Shown piece by piece: positions 1-5,407 of a stretch of 5,656 nucleotides of DNA (its first letter is position 1; the number at the start of each line of letters is the position of its first letter). The notes below the pieces were generated by a model. It did not search any database, was not told where the DNA came from, and worked only from the letters and a program-made list of their open reading frames with translations. Both the position numbers and the translations under genes were made by a program. This DNA is from Armatimonadota bacterium (GTDB lineage Bacteria; Armatimonadota; UBA5829). The DNA is taken from contig JAEWSK010000092.1 in the NCBI GenBank assembly GCA_023398345.1, positions 1 through 5,656 on the forward strand. The letters run 5' to 3'.

Positions 1-839
1 TCCTCCCAAGCAACCATGCAATATGAACCACATCTTGCAACACGAGGATTCTGCTGCGCGCGCGTAATTCCGCTCGAGCCGGTGCTGTCACATGAAATAA
101 AAATATCGCTGCCCATGCGCAGACCTGTCTTGGACACTCGACACCCATATATTTCGGAGTCGGTGGCGGCTGAGTTGCGCTGGTCTCGCCAGACAACAAG
201 GAAATTGGTTCCGTTGTATGCAATATCCGGGGTCTCCTCGTTGTTACTTGACTGGGTAGATATGCCCATTAATTTGCCAATAGAGCCATCGCCGTTGATT
301 CGGCAACCGTAAATGTCTTGGGTGCCGCCGCGCGAATCCTGCCAGACAATTTCCCATCCGCATCCATCGGACGCAACCCTCGGATAAGCCTGCGTGCCGA
401 TTGTTCCAGAAACGGAAATTCCCTGCTTGTCGATGACCTCACCATTTGGTCGGACTCTGGCACAGTATATATGCTGGACACCCAACCGCCTGTCTCCCCA
501 AACGACCAGATACTCCGTTCCGTTCCACGCAACGGCCGGATCGAGTTGATCGCCCGAACACTGACATATAGATATGCCGGCTTGATCCAACACCTCTCCA
601 TTTAGGCCAATTCGAGTGCCGAATATGTCCGCATCCCCGCCGCGGGTATCGTGCCATACTGCAAGATAACCATCGGAGCCGGTGGCTATCTCCACCCCAT
701 CCTGACTGCCCCGCGCAGCGCTGAATGTAGGGCAAATGCGAATTTCGGGACCAATGACGGGACCGGCACAGCATAAAGATACGCACAGCACCGACAAAGC
801 AACAATATTTAATGCATAGCGATATACCAATGAGAGCAT
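1..839 (-). CDS. secreted VWxDxR-repeat (beta-propeller-like) protein, N-terminal part, runs off left edge
   Basis: The frame is open without a stop from ATG 839-837 to the window edge, giving 279 residues; the C-terminus is outside. An AGGAGG (851-856 on the minus strand) lies 11 bases upstream of the ATG. Residues 1-25 look like a signal peptide (hydrophobic stretch 8-24, Cys-rich end), with cleavage near A25. From about residue 57 a repeat of roughly 52 residues follows: a hydrophobic strand ending in VW, then xDxR, an acidic linker, IYGCR[VI], NGE and GIxIS. The repeat tryptophans are W62, W114, W166, W217 and W278, spaced 52, 52, 51 and 61. Such repeats with P-x-[VI]-A-x-N-G-T in front are known from large exported proteins of environmental bacteria and probably fold as a beta-propeller; no catalytic role can be assigned. 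Cys recurs at the same repeat position (C126, C179, C233), which is unusual. It is transcribed divergently from the PEP-CTERM gene, so the two may share control. The gene is certain as an open frame; its function is unknown. Confidence 0.82.
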   Translation of the reverse strand, partial: MLSLVYRYALNIVALSVLCVSLCCAGPVIGPEIRICPTFSAARGSQDGVEIATGSDGYLAVWHDTRGGDADIFGTRIGLNGEVLDQAGISICQCSGDQLDPAVAWNGTEYLVVWGDRRLGVQHIYCARVRPNGEVIDKQGISVSGTIGTQAYPRVASDGCGWEIVWQDSRGGTQDIYGCRINGDGSIGKLMGISTQSSNNEETPDIAYNGTNFLVVWRDQRNSAATDSEIYGCRVSKTGLRMGSDIFISCDSTGSSGITRAQQNPRVARCGSYCMVAWE

Positions 840-932
840 GTAGGAATCATCCTCCTTACTATATGTCTGTTTGCAGAACTTCATCAGTATACCCCACGCA
901 TATGTCAACAAACCCCGCTTTGGGTCTTTCTT

Positions 933-961
933 TTGACAACACAAACAAGCAGAGCAATAAC
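933..961 (+). promoter_or_regulatory. predicted sigma-70-type promoter of the PEP-CTERM gene
   Basis: A perfect -35 box TTGACA (933-938) is followed after exactly 17 bases by AATAAC (956-961), which matches 4 of 6 positions of TATAAT. Transcription would start near 968 and leave a 5' leader of about 150 bases before the PEP-CTERM start. The leader contains a small hairpin, CCGGTC-TATT-GATCGG (1068-1083), 20 bases before the ribosome binding site. For the divergent gene on the minus strand a TATACT (886-891) is present, but no good -35 box stands at the right distance. Confidence 0.45.
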
Positions 962-1116
962 ACATCCAGAGGCAGACATTTATTGCACTTATTAACCAAA
1001 CTCAGCCGGATTATGGCACACATCTTGCACACACAAAAGCAAGTAGCCACGGTGTCTGACAGGGATACCGGTCTATTGATCGGCCAGCGCTCTCAGCATA
1101 TCAAGGAGGAACGATG

Positions 1117-1644
1117 ATGCGAGCGTTGCAAACGGTCGCTCTTATCCTAATAATCGGGCTGGGAGTCTGCGCTGCCGCAAATGCCGATTTGCCTTACGGC
1201 GCCGAGATATTCGCGGCAAACAGCACGACCAACCCGAATACATGGATTTACACGGTGCATAACACAAGCACGGCCCCACAGTATGTAATGTGGGTCTTCG
1301 GAATCGAAGTTGACGAGCAAACCAACGTGTTGAGCACAGTGACTCCATCCAGATGGAGCGTGGACGACGAAAGTGATCCGCACTTCATTACATGGATGTA
1401 TCTGTCAGGTGAACTGGAACCAGGAGATTCTTGCACCGGCTTTACAGCCACGTTCACAGGAACTCCGGCGTTCCAAAACTTCACGGCGATGTTCAACAAC
1501 AGCGAAACCGGTGCATCACCGTGCATCGAAGGAATCGTAAACACCGTGCCCGAACCCGCTGGAATTGCCGTATTACTAACAGGACTGACGCCAATTGCCG
1601 CTGCGGCGGTAAGGCGTCGAAAGGCTAAAGCTCTCGCAGCCTAG
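1117..1644 (+). CDS. small exported PEP-CTERM sorting-domain protein
   Basis: A 175-residue protein. Residues 1-23 are a signal peptide (hydrophobic ALQTVALILIIGLGVCAA, cleavage after ANA). The middle is Thr/Asn/Ser-rich and beta-like, with no recognised domain and two cysteines (about 106 and 136). The C-terminus is a textbook PEP-CTERM signal: VPEP at 144-147, a hydrophobic segment at about 149-165, then RRRK at 166-169. In known systems exosortase recognises and cleaves this tripartite tail, sending the protein to the cell surface or extracellular matrix; no exosortase is in this window. Start choice: AAGGAGG (1103-1109) lies 7 bases before ATG 1117 but only 4 before the adjacent in-frame ATG 1114, so 1117 is preferred. 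The function of the exported body is unknown; surface or biofilm roles are common for the class but are inference here. It converges with the cytochrome gene at a shared terminator. Confidence 0.88.
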   Translation: MRALQTVALILIIGLGVCAAANADLPYGAEIFAANSTTNPNTWIYTVHNTSTAPQYVMWVFGIEVDEQTNVLSTVTPSRWSVDDESDPHFITWMYLSGELEPGDSCTGFTATFTGTPAFQNFTAMFNNSETGASPCIEGIVNTVPEPAGIAVLLTGLTPIAAAAVRRRKAKALAA

Positions 1645-1656
1645 ACTTATCGTTTA

Positions 1657-1680
1657 GGTTGCGGGGCTTTGCCCCAAACC
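1657..1680. repeat. GC-rich hairpin downstream of the PEP-CTERM gene
   Basis: GGTT-gc-GGGGC-TTT-GCCCC-a-AACC forms a stem of 5 plus 4 base pairs around a small internal loop, closed by a three-base loop, 12 bases after the stop codon. No T-run follows on either strand, so it is not a typical intrinsic terminator. It may protect the mRNA 3' end or be a dispersed genomic hairpin. Confidence 0.4.
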
Positions 1681-1747
1681 CCAAATAGATCTGTCTCTAG
1701 CATATAAAAGACTACTGGAGACGCAACAAATCCGATAGTTGTACCAT

Positions 1748-1800
1748 AAAAAAAACGGGGACTATCCAGAAAACTAACAATCTGGATAGCCCCCATTTTT
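1748..1800. terminator. bidirectional intrinsic terminator between convergent genes
   Basis: The left arm is GGGG-A-CTATCCAGA (1757-1770) and the right arm TCTGGATAG-C-CCCC (1781-1794). This gives 13 base pairs with one A/C mismatch, around a 10-base loop. The stem is flanked by eight A on the left (1748-1755) and five T on the right (1796-1800), so each strand reads a U-tract after the hairpin. It lies about 100 bases beyond the plus-strand PEP-CTERM stop and about 60 bases beyond the minus-strand cytochrome stop. It can end both transcripts and prevent antisense read-through. The longer tract is on the minus-strand side. Confidence 0.88.
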
Positions 1801-1858
1801 GCGGCTACTTCAAACTACTCTTGATCTCACATCTCAATTCTCGACTATAGGCTCACTA

Positions 1859-3268
1859 TTAGTGCATAATCTTTGCCCATGCAACTGAGTAATCGAAGTC
1901 CGGAGCGCGCTCGGTAGTATGACAAGATCGACAGGTCTGTTCGCCGGCCTTTCCAAAACCCTTGGCAGGCTTGACAATGTGCGCTTCAGCGGGACCGTGA
2001 CACGACTCGCACTGGACATGCTCCATCTCAGGGGTATCTTTTACATTCACAAAGCCGTTGCGAGTGACTGAGCCAGTCACATGGCAGTTGATGCACTCGG
2101 GATCATACTCCTGGTGAGTGTTTTTAAGCGTATCGGTCGCATGCGCATGCTTGGAACTTGACCATATCTCATATATCTCTGAATGGCAGTTTTTGCATTT
2201 GCCCGCTGTAACAAACGGTGTCTTGTGCAGCCTTTGCCGCATCTCGGTAATATTCAATCCTCGTTTTGCCAAAAGCGACTCGGCTTTCTTTTTGAACTCA
2301 GATGAGCTTGCAAGAGTTGCTTGCTTTACTTTTTCGTTGTAATCATCATAGACTTTCACCATCGCCGGATCCTCGGAGTAGGCTCGATCTAAATATAGCA
2401 GTTTGTGCTTGACGGACTTTATGCGACGATTGGGCGAAAGCGATATGTCCAGCCTGCCCAAGCACCAATTTGTGGAAGTCTCCGAGTTGACCAAAACGGC
2501 GTTGCCTATTTTGCCAACTGGCGCATCGACCTTGTTGGTAGTTTTTTCCGGGAATAAGCGATCTTGGCCGTGCGGATGAGTCGCAAGAACTAAGTCGATT
2601 CCCTTGACTTCTGAAAAACCGTCGGAGGCGTCGATAACCCCATGGTAAACAACAACTACAAAATCGGCTTTACGTCTCGCCTCTTTTATCACTTTATCCA
2701 GCACATCTCGGGGATTTTTTACGACTTGCTTAAACGACATGCTCAGCCAGGGTGAACAAAGCGATTCATCGATAAGTCCGATCACGGCGACCTTAAGCCC
2801 GTTTGCCGTTTTTAAGACGGCGTAGGGCGGGAATATCGGCTTTGATTGGCCTTCTTTAAATAAATTTGCGCAGATGACTGTGCTATTATTGAAACGGTCT
2901 ATGTATCTCGCGCCCCTTACACCTAATTCTTCTTCACCGGGAACCACTACACCGTAATCTAAAATCTTCATTGCCTGCGCCGTAACATCGGCTTTGAGCG
3001 AAGCTTGCAGTCCGCTGCCACCGCAGGCGTCACCACCTTCGATAAGCAAAATGTCCTTTGAATCCGCGCGAATGTTCTTAAGCAGAGTCAGTTCACGACC
3101 GTAGCCACCAAATCTGAATTTGGTGCAGTTACACGATCTGATCTGACCATTTGCGCAGGACGTATAAAGCAGGACGAGTGCTGATGGCACAGTGGATTTA
3201 TTCGGTAGCGCTGCGAGGCAAGAAAAAGCGCAGATTGATGCGATAAATGCTAGAGCTTTGACCTTCAT
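1859..3268 (-). CDS. metallophosphoesterase (5'-nucleotidase-like) fused to tetrahaem cytochrome c554-type domain
   Basis: A 469-residue exported protein. Residues 1-20 form a signal peptide. Residues about 30-280 follow the layout of the UshA/SoxB-type calcineurin-like phosphoesterase domain: an LLYT strand opening, IEGGD (D80), VPGEEELG (109-116), VVVVYHG (H209) and DLVLATHPHG (H231, H233). Residues about 355-450 hold four CxxCH c-haem sites (C358-H362, C392-H396, C420-H424, C446-H450). The WSSSKHAHA and THxEYDPxCINCH context is typical of the cytochrome c554 family; H374, H376, H385, H417 and H430 are possible distal ligands. Residues 300-345 are a charged helical linker. Odd: the first metal motif (DxHG in UshA) is replaced by CANG and followed by SCNC and GG, so the phosphoesterase site is remodelled or inactive. 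This is probably a periplasmic electron carrier or reductase-like protein; substrate unknown. An AAGGGGG (3279-3285) lies 10 bases before ATG 3268. It follows the LolA-like gene by 103 bases. Confidence 0.85.
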   Translation of the reverse strand: MKVKALAFIASICAFSCLAALPNKSTVPSALVLLYTSCANGQIRSCNCTKFRFGGYGRELTLLKNIRADSKDILLIEGGDACGGSGLQASLKADVTAQAMKILDYGVVVPGEEELGVRGARYIDRFNNSTVICANLFKEGQSKPIFPPYAVLKTANGLKVAVIGLIDESLCSPWLSMSFKQVVKNPRDVLDKVIKEARRKADFVVVVYHGVIDASDGFSEVKGIDLVLATHPHGQDRLFPEKTTNKVDAPVGKIGNAVLVNSETSTNWCLGRLDISLSPNRRIKSVKHKLLYLDRAYSEDPAMVKVYDDYNEKVKQATLASSSEFKKKAESLLAKRGLNITEMRQRLHKTPFVTAGKCKNCHSEIYEIWSSSKHAHATDTLKNTHQEYDPECINCHVTGSVTRNGFVNVKDTPEMEHVQCESCHGPAEAHIVKPAKGFGKAGEQTCRSCHTTERAPDFDYSVAWAKIMH

Positions 3269-3306
3269 GCCTAAGTTGCCCCCTTATGAGGTGGTTGATG
3301 CGCCAG

Positions 3307-3351
3307 AGCCGGTGTCCGTGTCGCGAGGGTAATTCTCACAGAACACCGGCT
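3307..3351. repeat. 9-bp perfect inverted repeat between the LolA-like and cytochrome genes
   Basis: AGCCGGTGT (3307-3315) and ACACCGGCT (3343-3351) are perfectly complementary across a 27-base loop. On the minus strand the hairpin lies 20 bases after the LolA-like stop codon and ends about 20 bases before the cytochrome ribosome binding site. There is no U-tract, so it is more likely a processing or stability hairpin, or an operator, than an intrinsic terminator. Confidence 0.5.
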
Positions 3352-3371
3352 TGGCCTATGTCTCTATCGAG

Positions 3372-4028
3372 CTAAATGCCCGGTTTGGCGCTATTTATTT
3401 GTTTGGATGCAAGTTCGCGTTTTGGCATGGGCCTGACGACGTAACCCTTTGGGACTTCAAAGAGCGAGTCCGATATTTTGGTTCCATCGTCGTATCGCAC
3501 ATATGTGGCGGTTAATTCGTCCATGACCTTGTGCTTACCCTGCATCCAGAGTCTTACGGGTTTGCTGGTCTTTTTATCGACCCAAAGCTTGCAGTGTCTT
3601 TTTGTGGTGGGCTCTGTGTAGGAGTACACCTCGCAGAACTGCTTGCCGACCTTTTCGTCGGACAATTTCTTTGCTTTCATCTTGCTAAGAAACGCCTTTG
3701 TCGAACCGGTCGGCCCCGGCAGCAGAGTCCTGACATTGCCCCTGGGAGAATCTTCGGTATACTTACCCGCGACCTTGTTCCAGGGGTGGAGCAGAAAGAC
3801 GCCTTGACTGTTCTTGATTACGGTGACGCGTAACTTGCCACCATATATTTCACAGCGCATTTTGTCACCCTTAAGCCATATCTCTCGGGTCCCTGCATCT
3901 TTGCCGAAGCTGGCGGACTTCATTTTTACTTTGTAGTGCAGGCCTGTCGGAGATGATACTCCGGCATTAACTGCAGTGCCTATAAAAACAACGGCGCATA
4001 GCAGAAGAAGAATGTCTCGTATTCTCAA
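3372..4028 (-). CDS. LolA-like (outer-membrane lipoprotein-sorting-like) exported protein
   Basis: A 218-residue protein with a signal peptide at residues 1-22 (MRIRD then LLLLCAVVFIGTAVNA, cleavage after VNA). The mature part reads as the half-open beta-barrel of the LolA/LolB-like superfamily: strands HYKVKMKSAS, EIWLKGDKMRCE (49-60), LRVTVIKN and GVFLLHPWNK (76-85). Further on come HCKLWVDKKTSKPVRLWMQ (145-163) and a closing LFEVPKGYVV (189-198). The 'xWLKGDKMRxE' and 'LWVDxKTxxPVRL' patterns are characteristic of LolA-like proteins outside the canonical lolA gene. In known members such a fold binds lipid or lipoprotein acyl chains in the periplasm; whether this one does is inferred. Two cysteines (132, 146) could form a disulfide. 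It lies upstream of and co-directional with the multihaem phosphoesterase gene. Not a good candidate for housekeeping lolA itself, since sequence and neighbours differ. Confidence 0.75.
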   Translation of the reverse strand: MRIRDILLLLCAVVFIGTAVNAGVSSPTGLHYKVKMKSASFGKDAGTREIWLKGDKMRCEIYGGKLRVTVIKNSQGVFLLHPWNKVAGKYTEDSPRGNVRTLLPGPTGSTKAFLSKMKAKKLSDEKVGKQFCEVYSYTEPTTKRHCKLWVDKKTSKPVRLWMQGKHKVMDELTATYVRYDDGTKISDSLFEVPKGYVVRPMPKRELASKQINSAKPGI

Positions 4029-4041
4029 TTTACTTCCTCCC
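4026..4041 (-). promoter_or_regulatory. ribosome binding site and TTG start of the LolA-like gene
   Basis: GGGAGGAA (4034-4041, minus strand) stands with its GGAGG core 7 bases before TTG (4028-4026). The reading frame then begins directly with the basic end of the signal peptide (MRIRD). No in-frame ATG lies between this site and the signal peptide, so the TTG start is well supported. TTG starts usually lower translation output. Confidence 0.75.
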
Positions 4042-4142
4042 GATATGCCTTCGACCTGTGGGATAGGTTACTCTAGGCCCCTTGGTTTATTTGGTGTAAG
4101 CTCAGAATCGCGTAGTCCAGTGATTTGTTTGATTTTTTTGAT

Positions 4143-4164
4143 GGGAGCCGGTCGCCCGGCTCCC
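4143..4164. terminator. strong GC hairpin downstream of the FIMAH-like gene
   Basis: GGGAGCCGG (4143-4151) and CCGGCTCCC (4156-4164) form a perfect 9-bp stem around a four-base loop, 57 bases after the stop of the minus-strand gene. Read on the minus strand the stem is followed by ATCAAAAAAATC, not by U residues. It therefore lacks the U-tract of a standard intrinsic terminator in that direction. It may give partial or factor-assisted termination, or mark an mRNA processing boundary before the LolA-like gene. Confidence 0.5.
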
Positions 4165-4221
4165 GTATTGCAGTATTTTAAAATCCGACCCGCGCCTAAA
4201 ATGGTTTGGGTCACAACTAAT

Positions 4222-5109
4222 TTACTTGCTCGGCTGACCAATACCGGTGGACTGAAGTATATACTCAACATCGATGAGCAGCTTGCAGCAAGCCGGGTTC
4301 TCATCACTGTTCGCAATACCAGTGCCAGGGCCGGTCGGGTTCGGGAACGAAGGCGACTCGTCGATGCATGCATCCATGACTTCAAGTTCGAAGTCTGCAA
4401 GGATTTCAGCAGCGGCCGCAAGGTCGCCAGCGCCATAAGCTTCATCAGCCGCGGCGAGCTTCGCAAGTAGCTGGAGATAGAGATACTCATCACTAATCAG
4501 CGGAACCTCGTCCAGACCAAAAGGCAGCTCATGGAAGAGTTCAAGAACGCTCTGCAGCGTCTCGATTGTTGCTTCCACATGCCACACCCACTGCTCTACG
4601 TGAACCCATGCAGGCGGGTTGGCGCCAGCACCGTCATCGTCGAACAAGTTCGGTGTGCCGTAGAGAATGGTCAGCGTGAATGTGGTGGACGGAATCTCGT
4701 ACATCAGTGGCCACCACGTGCGGATGTTGGGAGTGCCCTGCTGTGTGAATGTGTGCTGAGGGAAGATATCTTCACCGTTCTCATCTTCTTTGCACTGAAC
4801 GTGAGATGGAGTCACTTTGACCAATGTCACGTTCTTGATTGTCCAAGACTGCCCGGTAACTTGAGCGGCATAGACAAAGTTCGGCCAATCAGCTCCACCA
4901 GCATCAATCGAAAGAATGCCAGGGGCAGCAGATATAACCGGGGTTGTGCTCGTCACATAACCCGAAGATGTAACGCAGGGCGAAGATGCTTCGCATACCT
5001 GATAGACCGGCACCACATGCGTCTTAGGCGTGGTCAAAACACGACCGGCCAAACAAGGCATTGCAACCAACATAGTCAGTACCAATACAAGAATGAGAAT
5101 CCTTTGCAT
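4222..5109 (-). CDS. exported protein of unknown function with FIMAH-like C-terminal helical domain
   Basis: A 295-residue protein starting at ATG 5109, with AAGGAGG (5117-5123) ending 7 bases upstream. The frame is open further, to a TTG at 5235, but that start has no ribosome binding site and would bury the signal peptide. Residues 1-21 are a signal peptide (MQRILILVLVLTMLVAMPCLA). Residues 25-185 are Thr/Pro/Trp-rich and beta-like, with possible disulfides (C39, C45, C106) and an aromatic patch WVHVEQWVWHVEA (168-180); no known domain was recognised. Residues about 200-288 are helical, with LLAKLAAADEAYGAGDLAAAAEILADF, a Pro/Gly loop, and LLIDVEYIL. This matches the layout of FIMAH-type modules, which are appended to secreted enzymes and surface proteins. 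An extra CC pair (274-275) sits in the last helix. Probably extracellular or periplasmic; no catalytic residues identified. It is the first of three co-directional minus-strand genes and has a long structured leader. Confidence 0.8.
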   Translation of the reverse strand: MQRILILVLVLTMLVAMPCLAGRVLTTPKTHVVPVYQVCEASSPCVTSSGYVTSTTPVISAAPGILSIDAGGADWPNFVYAAQVTGQSWTIKNVTLVKVTPSHVQCKEDENGEDIFPQHTFTQQGTPNIRTWWPLMYEIPSTTFTLTILYGTPNLFDDDGAGANPPAWVHVEQWVWHVEATIETLQSVLELFHELPFGLDEVPLISDEYLYLQLLAKLAAADEAYGAGDLAAAAEILADFELEVMDACIDESPSFPNPTGPGTGIANSDENPACCKLLIDVEYILQSTGIGQPSK

Positions 5110-5372
5110 CGTATAGCCTCCTTGAGGTAAACAGAGAATTTTGTCTTCTGTGCCGAGTTCAAACACTACTTTGCCGTCCGGCATGCGCTCAGCACAAGCA
5201 CGCCGCTTTTCGGTGATGTCGCTTGATATATTCAAACGATTGACCTAATCCGGACCGGCCGTTCAGCTGTCCAAGGCGATACAAACCACCTCCTCAATAA
5301 AGTTGCTGGGCAAAATCCCGACACTTCGGATTCACCCTTTATCAGGTAGATTGCTTGAACGGCCAGCCGGGC
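5110..5372 (-). promoter_or_regulatory. long structured 5' leader of the FIMAH-like gene (candidate cis-regulatory RNA)
   Basis: No recognised large gene lies in this stretch. On the minus strand, ATAAAG pairs with CTTTAT (5342-5337 with 5302-5297). This encloses an inner hairpin at 5332-5314: AATCC/GGATT plus a GA/TC extension with one bulged base. An AGGAGG (5294-5289) follows immediately. Nearer the gene, GGCGTGC (5202-5196) can pair with GCATGCC (5184-5178 region), just before the open extension that leads into the FIMAH-like start. The words GGGTGAATCC, GGGAT and GACAGCTGAAC are faintly reminiscent of c-di-AMP (ydaO) riboswitch elements, but spacing and outer helix do not fit. I do not assign a class. 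No convincing minus-strand promoter was found. Confidence 0.35.
5189..5284 (-). CDS. possible 31-codon leader ORF
   Basis: AGGAGG (5289-5294, minus strand) stands 4 bases before TTG 5284, which opens 31 codons (MYRLGQLNGRSG..., basic in the second half, ending AACLC) closed by TGA at 5191-5189. The spacing is short and TTG is a weak start, but the Shine-Dalgarno match is perfect. It has no other obvious use, since the FIMAH-like gene has its own AAGGAGG. The ORF ends 79 bases upstream of that gene. It resembles no known leader peptide I can name; it may instead be chance. Confidence 0.25.
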   Translation of the reverse strand: MYRLGQLNGRSGLGQSFEYIKRHHRKAACLC

Positions 5373-5389
5373 TTGACAAGCAGCCTGGC
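5362..5389. repeat. 28-bp imperfect palindrome centred on the -35 box (candidate operator)
   Basis: Nested arms GCCAG (5362-5366) / CTGGC (5385-5389) and GCTTG (5371-5375) / CAAGC (5377-5381) are arranged around A5376. A further AGCCGG (5365-5370) / CCGGCT (5391-5396) pair overlaps the outer arms. The central 11 bases GCTTGACAAGC contain the TTGACA box, so a dimeric repressor bound here would block it. The same bases could alternatively be an RNA hairpin in a minus-strand leader. Confidence 0.45.
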
Positions 5390-5401
5390 ACCGGCTAAAA
5401 T
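5373..5401 (+). promoter_or_regulatory. near-consensus sigma-70-type promoter of a predicted small RNA
   Basis: TTGACA (5373-5378, 6 of 6) is followed after a 17-base spacer (5379-5395) by TAAAAT (5396-5401, 5 of 6). It is the best promoter in the window. Transcription would begin near 5408. No protein gene starts downstream within the next 100 bases, and an intrinsic terminator stands about 50 bases on. Confidence 0.65.
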
Positions 5402-5407
5402 GCAACC

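Noticed and set aside
439..786. Open frame of 115 codons on the minus strand inside the left-hand gene
   Set aside because: It is out of frame with the VWxDxR repeats, which are continuous in the neighbouring frame. It is a shadow.
841..1103. c-di-GMP riboswitch in the leader of the PEP-CTERM gene
   Set aside because: Short words such as AAAGCAAGTAGCC suggest it, but the two paired arms and tetraloop-receptor order of the known class are absent.
77..4151. Recurring word GAGCCGGTG at several places as a dispersed repeat
   Set aside because: Two copies simply encode Thr-Gly-Ser in the left-hand gene, and the others are arms of separate hairpins. No longer shared sequence surrounds them.
4531..5130. 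Long plus-strand open frame of 199 codons opposite the FIMAH-like gene
   Set aside because: It has no ribosome binding site, and the opposite strand has a signal peptide and a domain-like composition. It is a shadow.
5110..5235. N-terminal extension of the FIMAH-like protein to TTG 5235
   Set aside because: A clear signal peptide and AAGGAGG mark ATG 5109. The extension has no ribosome binding site and would place 42 residues in front of the signal peptide.
5297..5342. Cobalamin riboswitch (words like GGTGCC, AATCC, GCAAC)
   Set aside because: The loop and stem order of the core do not fit and the downstream conserved parts are missing. The c-di-AMP resemblance is also too loose to annotate.
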